From the NCBI GenBank assembly GCA_015680685.1, contig MNCI01004501.1, positions 62,569 through 126,568 on the forward strand: DNA of 64,000 nt, written 5' to 3'. Origin of the DNA: Gnetum montanum. Lineage: Eukaryota; Streptophyta; Gnetopsida; Gnetales; Gnetaceae. The notes under the pieces are model-generated. The model did no database searches and had not been told where the DNA came from. It was given only the letters and a program-made list of their open reading frames with translations. How positions within the stretch are numbered: the first letter of the stretch is position 1; each line of letters starts with the position of its first letter. Both the position numbers and the translations under genes were made by a program. Below are positions 32,994 to 44,472 of this stretch, piece after piece.

Positions 32994-33877
32994 AGCATAT
33001 CATAGTAGTGACCAAGATACTTACACATGATGTGTATCATAATGCACATTATCTATTTTGCAATGACTATGCATGCAGCATATCACAATGGTAAGGTGAG
33101 AGATTATGTGGGTAGCATATCTTGGTAAGTACAAATTTTTTCATTCAATTTAGTTGATGAGTTACTGAGCAGTGGTTAACTATTAGTCAAATTTTTATTA
33201 TCATTATTACTTGCTCTCTATTTACTTTTTGTTTGTATTTATTTGGCTAACATTTATTTGCAGCTATTCCATGTGCATAACTATTGAGCTACTTGATGCC
33301 TCCAACCAAGCCCATAAGGGAGTGTTCTTTTATAGTTGATTACCGTAATAAATCTTAACATTGATTTCTAGGTGATAATGTTAATTATGATGAGGAGGAT
33401 TTAAAGGTAGCTAATGATTCAAATTCTTGTTTTAGATCTATATTACTTGTGCCATTACTAAGTTGTTATTCTATGTTGCAATTTTCAGCTTGAATTAGTA
33501 AATATGGTATTTTATGTGAAAATGTGTATTATTCTTTGTCTATTCTTTGTGAAAGCTACTCTTAATTGATCTTTCATTACATTGTATCAATTAATCTAAA
33601 GTTATTGAAATTTGACACATATTTATCTAATATTAGATTCTAATTCCATTTTTGATATATTTGTAATTTTAGCATTATATTTTATGGTTCATGTATTTAA
33701 TTTTCATTGTATATTTTTAACAATGTATTATAAATTTAGCTTAGGAAATAGGGTTTGACCTACTTTTATTAGTAAATAGGTTAGGTTTGGAATACATTGG
33801 AGCTATCATCATTATCTTGTAATGTTTTCATTTTTTGTTTCATTTTCTTGTCCCTATGGCATATGTCATTTTATAGA
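32994..33877. other. No gene seen; remains of element F
   Basis: AT-rich, no supported ORF. Two related segments (AATGACTGCATG...AGCATATCA, about 32980-33005 and 33061-33085) repeat after the N. The end (33873-33877, ATAGA) is the target duplication of element E. Confidence 0.4.
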
Positions 33878-34210
33878 TGTTAGTTATTAATCCTACTTCT
33901 GTTACAAGAATTAGTTTAAGTTATGGTCGAGTTTATTAGTAATTCTAACCTCTAGGTTCAGTTAAAAAAGAATGGGAGTTACTACTATTTATGTTGCAAG
34001 AATCAATTTAAGTTTAATGGGTTATCATGATTTAATTCTAACCTCCAAGTTTAGTTAGAAAAAGAATGGGTGTTTGGTGGACTTAGCCTATTATAAATAG
34101 GCCATTTGATAGTAGCTTTGATGTACCACATCGGAATAAAATATTTTTATTTCTCCTCATATCTTCTCTATTCTTGCACTTGTTTTTTTGTTCTATGTTA
34201 ATTCTTATCA
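33878..34210 (+). repeat. Element E 5' LTR with internal duplication
   Basis: About 92 bases longer than the 3' LTR because the segment GCAAGAATCAATTTAAGTTT to GAATGGG is partly duplicated (about 33930-34070). TATAAATAGG lies at 34092-34101. Confidence 0.92.
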
Positions 34211-34211
34211 A

Positions 34212-34223
34212 TGGTATTAGAGC
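34212..34223 (+). other. Element E primer binding site, tRNA-iMet
   Basis: TGGTATTAGAGC differs from the canonical TGGTATCAGAGC at one base. Confidence 0.9.
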
Positions 34224-34234
34224 TAGAAGTTCAA

Positions 34235-37200
34235 ATGAATAGCTCAAATCAAATTTTAGTTTCTATCTTGGATGGAAAAAATTACAATCAGTGGAGTGTC
34301 CAAATGAAGGTGCTTTTCGATTTCCATGAGTTGTTGGATGTTGTGCAAAATAGTGTTTTTGATCTTGTAGTAAATGCAATTCATGCACAGAAGAATGCCC
34401 ACCATGAGAACAAGAAGAAATATAATAAGGCATTATATTTCATTTATCAAGAGTTGAATGATAATTTTTTGAAAAGATTGCAAGAGCAACCACATCAAAG
34501 TAAGCATGGGATACCTTGATGACATCGTACAAAGATGCAAATAGAGTTAAGAAGGTAAGACTCCAAACTTTGAGATGTCAATATGAGCTCTTACAAATGG
34601 GGTCTTCTGAAATTATTGCTACTTATATTAGTTGTGTTCTTGCTTTGACAAATCAATTGAAAACATATGAAGAGGACTACAAAGAATAGGATAAAGTGAA
34701 GAAGATTTTATGATCACTCTCTTCTAGATTTGAGCATATCGTGGTGGTGATAGAAGAATCACATGATCTCTATTCAATGATTATCAAGGAATTATCTAGC
34801 ATCCTACAAGCCCATGAGAAATGAATGAATGAGAAGAAAGTTGAGAAGCCAATTGAGCAAGCCTTTAAAGGAAAGTCTCCATCAAAACTGATCAAGGTGG
34901 TAAAACAAGCCAAAAGCATGGTGGTTCTCATGATAGAGGATGAGGACATGGGGGATACTACACCAAGAGTTGTGGTGGTCATAACAACAATCATGGAGTT
35001 GAAGATAATGACCAAGAAAAATCAAATTCTAGGTATTAGCAAAATTCAAGAGGTCGTGATTATGGATGTGGTAGAGGAAGCTATGAAAAATCTAATGTTT
35101 TCTATTACTAGTTTCATAGGCATGGATGTGATTTAAATGAGTGTAGATATAAGGATAATACTCAGTGGGCTCACTATGCATAAGATGAAGATGATGATGG
35201 TGACCATGCTCTCTTGATGGTCATCACAACTAGTGAAGCACCAAACTATCATACATGGTTTCTTGACACCAAGTGTACCAATCATATGTGTGGAAAAAAG
35301 GAGTTATTTTCTTTTCTTAATGAGTCCTTTCACACCAAAGTCAAATTTTCTAATGAAAGCACTATACCAGTGATGAAAAAAGGATAAATCCTTATCAACT
35401 TGAAGAATCTAGATCATAAATATATTTCTAATGTATTTTTTGTGCCAGGTATGAAGAGCAATTTGCTTAGTATGGGTCAGCTAGTAAAAAATGGGTATGT
35501 CATGAACCTTCATGGCAATCAACTCTCCATTTTTGACAACAAAGGTACACTCATTCTCAAGGCTCCTTTGATGAAGAATTGTATGTTTCAAGTTGATATT
35601 TATAGTGGTATTTATAATTGTCTTAATGCCATTATAAATGATGAGCCTTGGATGTGGCACTTTGGCTTTGGACATTTAAACTTTGAGAGTTTAAAATTGC
35701 TTGCTAAAAAAATTATGGTGAAAAATTTGCCCAGTATTTACCATCCAAAATAATTGTGTGAATCTTTCATTCTTGGAAAGCATCATATAATGCAATTTTC
35801 AGTAGAATAATGACATGCAACACAAGCACTTTGCTCATTCATTTCAATGTATGTGGCCCAATGAACACCTTGTCAAATGGAAATAGTAGATATTTCCTAA
35901 CTTTTATTGACGATTTTACTTGGATATTTTGGGTATATCTTTTGCAAAGGAAGTTTGAAGTTTTTGATTACTTTAAGAAGTTCAAGGTGCATGTTGAAAG
36001 GTAGAGTGGTTATCTTGTTAAAGTTCTATGAACTAATGGTGGAGGTGAATACACTTCCAATGAATTTAATGAATATTATTAAGAACAAGTAGTAAAGCAT
36101 CAAGTCACTTTTCCCTACACTCCACAACATGAAGAATAGAACTATAATGTACATGGCAAGGAGCATGCTAAAGGTGAAAGGAATGCCCAATTCATTTTGG
36201 TGTGAAGCTATCTCATGTTCTGTTCACTTGTTAAATAGGTCTACAACAAGGAGTGTGCAAAATATCACCCCTATAGAAGCATGGAGTGGTTTCAAGTTGA
36301 GTGTGAAACATATTTGAGTGTTTGGTGCTATTTCTTATGCTCATGCTCCAACAGAGACAAGAACAAAGTTAGATGATCAAGCAGAGAAGACTATCTTTGC
36401 TGACTACAAGCATGGGGGATACAAGTTATTCAATTTTGTAACCAAGAAGGTGATTATCAGCCAAGATGTGACCTTTGCCTAAGAAAAGGCTTGGAAATGG
36501 GATGTTGATTCACACAAAGACTCCCAGAAGCAAAAAATCTATATCCTTGAAGAGGAACCTGCACTTCCTACCATAAATGAAGCTACATCAAGATTTTCTC
36601 AAGAAAGTTCTACTTCACAAGCTCTAGTAGAATCTGGAAGACCAAGCCAGTAGCACCAACAATTGGTATGCTTGCAAGACTATGGGTTAACTCTTGATGA
36701 TGAAGTTGATGATGATGGAGAATTGGTAGACTTTTCCTTCTTTGTAGATAGTAAACCTGTGGCATTCCAAGAGGCAATTCAAGATCCTAAATGGGTGAAT
36801 GCCATGAATGAGGAGATCAAGGCAATTGAAAGAAACAATATGTGGGAACTCACTAAGATCCCACATGGTCACAAAACAATTGATGTAAAGTGGGTTTTCA
36901 AGATAAAGGTGAAGTCAAATGGTGAGCTGGAGAGATAGAAAGAAAGATTGATGGAAAAGGGATTTGAGCGAAGGCCTAGCTATGATAACCAATAGGTTTT
37001 CTCTTTTGTTGCTTGAATTGAAACAATTAGACTTTTTATCATGTTAGCTGCCTAGAAGAAGTGGGAAATACATCAAATGGATGTGAAGTTAACCTTTCTA
37101 AATGGCCCACTTGAAGAGGAGGTTGTTTTCAAGCAACCACCTTGATTCATGAAGCAAGGTAGTGAAGATAAGGTGTAGAAATTAAAGAAAGCATTGTATG

Positions 37201-38293
37201 GTCTCAAACAAGTACCACAAGCATGGAATAGGCACATTGAATCTTTCTTCCATGAGGATGGTTTCCAAAAGTGCCCGTCTAAACATGCTTTATATGTGAA
37301 GACTAATTATTCTAGTGATATATTATTACTATGCCTTATGTTGATGACATAATATTTATAGGCAATAATCTCAGAATGATTGAAGATTTCAAGATGTCCA
37401 TGATGCATGAGTTTGAAATGATAGAACTTGGCCTCATGTCATATTTCCTTGGAATTGAAGTAGTTTAGAGAGAAGATGGGAGTTTTATATATCAAAAAAG
37501 ATATGCTACTAAAATCTTGAAGAAGTTTCGTATGCAAGATTATAATCGTATGAGAACTCTCGTGGAGGTTGGCACAAAATTATCAAAGAATGAAGAAGGG
37601 GCACTTGTTGATTTAACTTATTTTAAGAAAATTTTTGAGAGTTTGAGATACCTCACATGCACAAGGCTGAACATCTCTTATGATATTGGTTTGATTAGTA
37701 GGTTTTTGGAATCTCCTCATTAACCTCATATGCATGTGGCCAAAAGAATCTTGAAATACCTAAAGGGCACCTATGATAATGTTTTATTCTATTTCTCATT
37801 TAATAATTGTGCTCTTATAGGGTATTCCAATAGTGATTCAAGTGGATATTTAGATGATTGTAAAAGAAATTCTAGTTATTGTTTTAATTTTGGTGCTATA
37901 GCTTGTTCACGGTCATCAAAAAAGCAACCCATAGTTGCACTTTCAACTTGTGAAGAAGAATATGTTGCTATAGCTTCAAGTGCATGTCAAGAAATATGGT
38001 TAGGCAATGTCATGAGCCAAATTCATGCTTTAGTCAATAGGCCAATGAATATCTTTGTTGATAATATTTCTATAATTAACTTGGCAAAGAATCCTATCAC
38101 ACATGAAAGAAGTAAACACATTGACATACGCTATCATTTTATAAGAGATCAAGTTGGAAAGAAAGCAATTGAGTTGGTGTATTGCAAGTATAAAGACCAA
38201 GTGATGGACATTCTCATCAAATTGTTGAAGTATGATACCTTTTCCAAATTAAAGTGTATGCTTGGAATGATTGTTTTTCCAAATCAATATTAA
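34235..38293 (+). pseudogene. Element E gag-pol
   Basis: Frames are broken by stops and shifts but the Copia polyprotein is readable. Gag: ILVSILDGKNYNQWSVQMKV, then KKVRLQTLRCQYELLQM and a knuckle remnant near 35100. Protease: TWFLDTKCTNHMCG at about 35257, where the usual DSG or DTG lacks its Gly. Integrase: zinc part WHFGFGHLNFESLKLLAKK (35656 on), then FNVCGPM, YFLTFIDDFTWIFWVYLL and TNGGGEYTSN; Asn stands where the first two catalytic Asp belong. RT: AFQEAIQDPKWVNAMNEEIK, WVFKIKVKSNGELER, HQMDVKLTFLNGPLEEEV, LKKALYGLKQVPQAWNR and an intact YVDD (about 37338-37349) after a frameshift. RNase H: open frame 37730-38293 with GYSNSDSSGYLDD (Asn for catalytic Asp), VALSTCEEEYVA and THERSKHIDIRYHF. 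Gag-pol ends at the polypurine tract. Confidence 0.93.
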
Positions 38294-38299
38294 GGGGGA

Positions 38300-38540
38300 T
38301 GTTAGTTATTAATCCTTCTTTTGTTAGAAAAATCAGTTTAAGTTCTGATCAAGTTTGTTAGTAATTCTTACCTCTAGGTTTAATTAGAAAAAGCATGGGA
38401 GTTTGGTTGACTTAGCCTATTATAATTAGGCCATTTGATAGTAGCTTTGATGTACCACATCAGAATAAAATATTTCTATTTCTCCTCATATCTACTCTAT
38501 TCTTGTGCCTGTTATTTTGTTCCATGTTTAATTCTTATCA
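38300..38540 (+). repeat. Element E 3' LTR
   Basis: Starts TGTTAGTTATTAATCC right after the polypurine tract and ends TTCTTATCA; ATAGA follows. Confidence 0.93.
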
Positions 38541-38545
38541 ATAGA

Positions 38546-40378
38546 TACCTACTACTTTGCTTATTCTATTTTTCTTGGTATCTATTCTATTTATTTAAGT
38601 AGTATTTCACTTTTAAAAAAATTTACATTTTTGTCTAAATAACACCATTCTAGCCCAATTTTGGTGAGTGGGGTATTACATTCAAGCCTTACAAGAGTCC
38701 ATGTGCAAGCTTAAAGATGGATTTGGAAGGATGGGTCTTCACTTTAAGACTTGTTTGTTAAAATGTTCATTTGTAAGATTTTTGCAAAGTAGAATTTTTT
38801 TGATTACCTAAATCATAAGTAGAGTCTAAATTGAAGTCATGAGAGGTGGAGATGCACATTTAAAAATATATGGAAAATTTTTCGACAATTAAAAATAATT
38901 ATTTTAATTTGGCCCTTGTTAATTAATGATTTTTCAATGGATTCTAAACTTTAATATTTTCAGATTCCTGTTCCCTCTTATCCTTACTGTAGTGATTTTG
39001 AATCTTCTTTGCATACATTTTGGGACTATGAAAAAGTTAAAGAAATTGTTATGCTTCTATTTAAGATTTCCTTTCCTAATCAATTTCTACTAATAATTTT
39101 TTTTGAATTTATGTCCATTGTAATTAATAATCATCTATAAGCTATAGCCACTCCCAAATTATGATTTTTAATATGGAAGTGGCACAACGATTATCTTTTC
39201 AAAGGGCAATCCATATGCCTCTTTAGTAATAATTTTATTTCATTGGTTTACTCTTCATTGAAGTTGCAAATGGCTTGTCAACCACTACATATTTCATTTT
39301 TAAACCTTTCAAATGATTATAAATAATTTTTTCAAAATCCATCCACTACAAACTGCATATCTATATTAATATATTAAATATGTCAATAGTTTTTTTTAAC
39401 TCCACAAAAAATCACCAATTCAATGATTAGTTATAGGATTAGAAATTTTTTAGACCATCATCACCACTTTTATAATAAACCTTATGTTTAGAAATAAATC
39501 AATAAGTATAAGTATCATTTTTGCCACTTTCAAATATACCTCAACTCAACTTGCCAATTTATAGTAATTCTTGAAACATTTCCAATGAATATATTTTCCA
39601 AGTATTTAAACATTAACCATGCCCAATGCTAGCGATAGTTACAGTTTTATCTCAACAACATTGCTATATTATCTTTAACTCTTTGCATAGGAGCATGAAG
39701 AGGTGGCCATTGTGGTGACATTTGAATAGAGCCAGACTAGTGAACACAATAAATTAGTTTTTTGTACAAACTTTCATCCTATTTTAGATCCATTTGTAGC
39801 ACATGTAAGTAGCAGCCATTGATTGATTACATTTGCACTGCATCTTCTTCATACAATCTTAGCTCAATTTCAATTTGTAGGATGGTTCTTGTCTACAAAC
39901 TATGCCAAATGTAAACTTAGCTACCCTTTTTGAAGGTGAAATACACCAAATTTAGAGAGTAGTATATGAATACAAATTGTACCCTCCTTCTATGGTAAAA
40001 GAAAATATGTGTTGCCTTTCTTCTTCATTGTCTATGAAACTGAAGATAGGGATTGGGGATTTACATAATGCAAGAAAATTCACTATGCAACTATATCGAC
40101 ATTACATTATAAGTGATGATTGACGTTAGGTCACTATGATGCAATTAGGGTATCACAATTTGATTCCTTGATGTCTGAATGACTTAGATCTTCATGTGCC
40201 CTCTTCTCCATAACTATAATACTTATAAGCTTCATCATGAAACTTTTTTTGTTAGGTTTTTATTACAAGGGTACTTGCATGGTAGCCTTGTCATAATAAA
40301 ATATGATTGGTCACATCATCATCCTAGCCTTGTCCCAACAAAATGGGGTTACCTACATAAGTTAATGCTACTAGAAAA

Positions 40379-40412
<34 letters not shown>

Positions 40413-40642
40413 GGTATATATAATCTACAAAACTCAAAATCACATGCAAGAATCAAATTCACAATCTCCCAACTAAGAGATCAGTATCCTAATCACTTGT
40501 CCTACATCATAAGGCATAACTCATGTATATTCAATGACTATCATCCATCATGCTTATGTATCTCTGGGTCGTACCCCTACCTACTAGCAAGTTGGGACTA
40601 AAGAACACATGTTTAAGTAACATAAAAAATATTTTTGCTCAT
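38546..40642. other. No gene seen; TA microsatellite
   Basis: AT-rich, no supported coding sequence. A (TA)n run of about 24 bases lies at 40389-40412. The ORF at 40194-40601 spans this microsatellite and resembles nothing. Confidence 0.5.
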
Positions 40643-41513
40643 TGATGAACCATCAATAAGATAGGCTACACTGATGCATCCCTGTCAACATATCCCCATT
40701 GATGCATGCTAGGATGCATTAACGTAGGTACTTTGACACTGACACAGTCATTGCCTATATAAATATGCATACCTCTCACATTTATGGCACCTTTTGGTCT
40801 TAGCCTTAGCTAAATTCTTGTAGTTTTTTCCTTCAAAAGTTAGAATATTTTCCCTCCAAGTATCAAAAAAATGGATTCATAAGATTGTACAACATTTTAT
40901 TTGAGTACACATGTACATGGATACATTTACATAGATGACAATAAAATCAAGATTTCCTATATTCATTGCAGCACCTAGACTAGTCTAATTTTACTTTTCA
41001 ACACATTACATGTAACTTACATTCTTGTTCTCAAGTAATTAATGTTAGTATTCATAAGCACGTGAGTATGACCACTTCAATCATAACATATTCATGCTTG
41101 GTAATCCTAGTGGTGGATACTAAGTGCACCCAATAGTATATAGTTAGTAACCCAACAATGTTAATATAGGTTCAAGATGTGTACAACAAGTCGGAGCGGA
41201 TACTTCACATTAGGATAGTTAATGAAGTAATTAATTAGTTAGTTAATCCAATTATTTAATCTTCATTCAATCATCTATCAAATAGGAGAAAATAATAAAA
41301 AAATTATAAAAATGAACATTTTATACCTCAACCACACTTAACCATATGCATAGTTTAACACAAGTGTGGATTGGAAAGAAAACGACTTACAACTACATAA
41401 TTCACAATTTAGGAATATTGGTAACTTAGGTAACTAAGTCTATAGAATTTGACTAGATCACATGTGAATTCTTATGATTTATATATTTGGATGTAGGGAC
41501 TACCCATTGCTCA
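40643..41513 (+). repeat. Element C 5' LTR
   Basis: TATA box CTATATAAATATGC (about 40754-40767). Upstream of it, GATGCAT boxes at 40673, 40701 and 40713 stand where A and B have GATATC boxes. ATGCTTGGTAATCCTAGTGG (41092-41111) is the conserved LTR segment. Confidence 0.75.
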
Positions 41514-41676
41514 TTGTTGACACTATTATTGAGGACTTAGTTTAGCTAAGTATGATAAATATTGTTAAATAGTGAATCCATATAAAATGATTTTAAGGAA
41601 AATATAAGATATCCTTTAAATAAAATAATACTCATAATAAAATTATATTAAGGCACACTTAATATACATCACTAAA

Positions 41677-42905
41677 ATGGCTTCTTCTTGTAGGAATGAA
41701 TCAACACCCCATGTTGATAAATCTAATCAACAACAAGATAAAACTAGAAGGACTATTGGTGAGAAGCCTTAGTAGGTTAAGGTTGTCTATGCACATTTAG
41801 ATCCCTACTATCTAGATTTCACCTTCATTATTCATGAAGATGAATAGTTACACTAGAGAGGGATGGAGCACAACATTTCATTAACTCTTGATCAGTCTAT
41901 TTTCATTATGCTCATGGAAAATCTCATAAATCTAGGAATTAAATCATCATGCCTAGAGTATGAGGTGAGGGACCACATCTCTAGGGACTATTAGCCCTCC
42001 AAAGAACAAGTTAGAAAGGATTGACACATGGAGGCACATCATGAAGCCTTGAAGAGAAAATGGATCCCCATGCCATTATTTCTGCAATTATAGAAAGAGA
42101 GCTTTGACTTCTTCTTAAGGCTATTTCAGTATACAAATTCTCCTCTCTTTTTTTGAGCATGACATCGTTCACCAATGGTTGCAATAAACCTTGAGGAATA
42201 GCCAAGATGAGAAGAGGAAAAAGTCCAAGACACAAAGAACATAAAAGGATAGATCTCCTAGTCTTTCATCCAAATACAATGAGAAGGTCAAAGATAAGAA
42301 GAAAGATCAAGTAAAGAACCATAGAACAAGAACTAGTAGGAACCATTCTCCTAGTCCTCCATCTTTACCATCCTCTTCATCATTCAATTTTGTTAGGAGG
42401 AGTTAAGCCTAAGACAAAAGGAGGAGTGAATAGGATCAAGATGGAAATGATAAGAAATCCCATTGTGATTATGGAAACCAAGAGCATAGACAATAACGAG
42501 AGGAAGAGAAGGAGGCATAGCAAGTTTCATCATAGGAGGCATGGCCATGATAGGAGCCATCATGAATACAACAACTATGATGAATTGTTACTAGCTACTA
42601 GGAACATGATCAAAATCTTAGAAGTAGTTTGAATTCCTACTAGGCATTAGAAGGATAGCATAATTAAAAGGCTTAATATGAATAATATTTCTAAATTTAA
42701 AGGGGAATATAATTTTGGTCCTCAACATTATCTACAAGCTTTCCATGATGCTTGTACCTTACAAAACATCAAGAATGAATGATAGAATCTAAAATTATTC
42801 CTAATAACACTCATCAGGGAAGCAAAAAGTTGGTACTAGTCCTTGAAACTTGAATCCATTATAGGAAGAGTACCATGCTAGAGCTATTTAATGAAATGTA
42901 ATAAA
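41677..42905 (+). pseudogene. Element C gag
   Basis: ATG 41677 (MASSCRNESTPHVDKSNQQQ) starts 164 bases after the LTR. Frames change and stops are common. A basic stretch RRRHSKFHHRRHGHDRSHH (about 42501-42557) matches the Gag variant of element B, and capsid similarity to A and B follows: LNMNNISKFKGEYNFGPQHY, LQAFHDACTLQNIKNE, SLKLESIIG and LELFNEM. The C-terminal half of capsid is missing. Confidence 0.72.
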
Positions 42906-43440
42906 ACACCACCAAATTTTGGTCACTACATCTCGAATACAAATTTTTCTAGGTGTCAACATAAGGAAAAATTTTTCTAAGTCTTGAGAATATGCTCTTC
43001 ACTACTAGGACTATGCTCCAAAGCATAGTTAGCATAGTCTACAGAAAAGTCTAGTTTTGTAAGTTTCCCTAAGTGTCAAGCTAGTAGCTATTAAGCTTGC
43101 TTAGGATGGAAGAAATAATTTGGTAGAAACTATTAAGTGTTAGGACTATGCTCCATACTATGCTTTAGAGCATAGTCAACATAGTCTACATGAACACACT
43201 AGTTTTGCAAGATTTTTCTAACTATAGAGACTACACTCAGGAGCATAGTCAAGAATAGATAGTTTGGAAACTCAGTTTTTGTAAGATTTTTTCTAAGTGC
43301 CAGGACTACACCCTCTACTACTGAGACTACACTCTAGAGCATAGTTAGCATGAAAGTGCATTTTTTGCAAAATTTTCTAACTGTTGAGAGTACACTCTAG
43401 AGCATAGTCAAGTGTACTCATGCAGAATAGCCTCTAGAGG
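42906..43440. repeat. Array of ACTATGCT...AGCATAGT inverted-repeat boxes
   Basis: Four to five imperfect units of about 65-140 bases contain ACTATGCTCCAAAGCATAGT (43010-43029) or CTATGCTTTAGAGCATAGTC (43159 on), or diverged forms such as GACTACACTCTAGAGCATAG, each followed by a TTTTTGCAAGATTTTTCTAA spacer. It lies upstream of the D LTR promoter and probably belongs to a U3 region of that LTR family. Related sequence recurs at 53130-53420. Confidence 0.6.
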
Positions 43441-43480
43441 CCTTTAGAATGTGACACCAAATTTCATCTCAGCTCCAAAA

Positions 43481-43739
43481 CACCTTCAACAAGAAAGATC
43501 AGCAAATTGCATTTCTTGAGGAATGTGGTTCAGAGTATAGTCCTAGAGCATAGTGGACAACATAGTCCTAGAGTGTAGTCTTGAAACTTATATTTTTGTA
43601 TTTTTGTTAAGTACATTGCAATCTTCGTCAAACTTGCACATGCAGTTGGGTAGTGTAGTCATAGTCTAGCAGTCTCATAGGGTTCATTGGAGCACACTAG
43701 TAAAATACCATTTGCTTCAGTGGAGAGCATAGTTGTGTG
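43481..43739 (+). repeat. Block X, directly left of element D LTR
   Basis: Matches 63784-64000 in direct orientation (CAACAAG[AT]AAGATC, CAAATTGCATTTCTT, TAAGTACATTG, TTGGGTAGTGTAGTCA, CTAGCAGTCTCATA). The two copies lie at opposite ends of element D. Confidence 0.7.
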
Positions 43740-44447
43740 CAACATAGTCCCAAGTACTCCACTATCACATGGCACTGAATCCATAATTCATGATAACCCT
43801 AACCCTATACATACCCTAGCATTCTACATTTTAGGGGTTGATTGACATCTAAGCATTTTGGGCATTTCTTGGCAAGAGCAATTTGCGGCAAGAATCAGTA
43901 CACTAGTAGACACCTTTGTGTACCACTGTAACCCATAGGACACTATGACGACCAACCCAGTAGGCACAAACCTCATGGTGGATGTTAATTTTCATAACTT
44001 AGATGCCTTGAGACTATGACTATGCTACCTACTATGCTTGTTTGTACACCACATACGTCCCCATCCTTCTTGCAGTTAAGTTTGGGATGGTGCTACTTTT
44101 TCTCTTACTCTTTCCCTACATATTCTTTTAGCATTTTTATTTGCATTTTGGCATTTACTTGCATTTTTCACTTTTTTCCCATGTAATCACACATTTACAC
44201 CTTTTTTTTTTGGGGAAACCCTCAACTATGCTCACCCCTGTTAACATCATTGATGCTACAAACATCATGCAAGCACTTAACAACATTGCAGCATTGCATT
44301 CTATAAGTTCCCATTTTATCAATAAGACCATTCTAGGCATCCCATCTCTACCTCTAGCAAGCCCTCATGTGGACATGGGGTCAAAGCTATGCATCTACAA
44401 ACCTCTTGTTGTTCCTATTCTAGCCATCAACATTTTCAGTTACTACA
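43740..44447 (+). repeat. Element D 5' LTR (start approximate)
   Basis: Aligns with 63001-63783 via AACCCTAACCCTATACATACCC/CCTATAAATACCCC (TATA region 43801-43816), CTATGCT...CCACATAC and the AGCCCTCATGTGGACATGGGG block, ending TTACTACA. The ORF 44141-44539 only reads through the LTR end. Confidence 0.6.
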
Positions 44448-44453
44448 GTTTTT

Positions 44454-44472
44454 TGGTGCTAGAAGGAGGGCT
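44454..44472 (+). other. Element D primer-site-like box
   Basis: TGGTGCTAGAAGGAGGGCT, 7 bases after the LTR; nearly identical to the box in element F at 31529. tRNA not assigned. Confidence 0.6.

Larger units (their letters stand above)
33878..38540 (+). mobile_element. Element E: complete Ty1/copia retrotransposon
   Basis: LTRs of 333 and 241 bp start TGTTAGTTATTAATCC and end TTAATTCTTATCA, flanked by the exact 5-bp target duplication ATAGA (33873-33877, 38541-38545). A tRNA-iMet primer site lies one base after the 5' LTR and the tract AAGGGGGA (38292-38299) abuts the 3' LTR. The interior reads gag, protease, integrase, RT, RNase H, the Copia order. It sits in sequence downstream of element F gag. 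Confidence 0.95.
40643..42905 (+). mobile_element. Element C: Athila-like 5' LTR and gag, truncated
   Basis: The LTR (40643-41513) starts TGATGAACCATCA, like element A, and ends CCATTGCTCA. The next bases TTGTTGACACTATTATTGAG are a strongly mutated version of the tRNA-Asp primer site. gag follows and stops resembling Gag near 42905, where the ACTATGCT palindrome array begins. No second LTR of this family is found. Confidence 0.75.

Noticed and set aside
40194-40601. ORF of 136 codons
   Set aside because: Includes a TA microsatellite translated as Tyr-Ile repeats; no homology.
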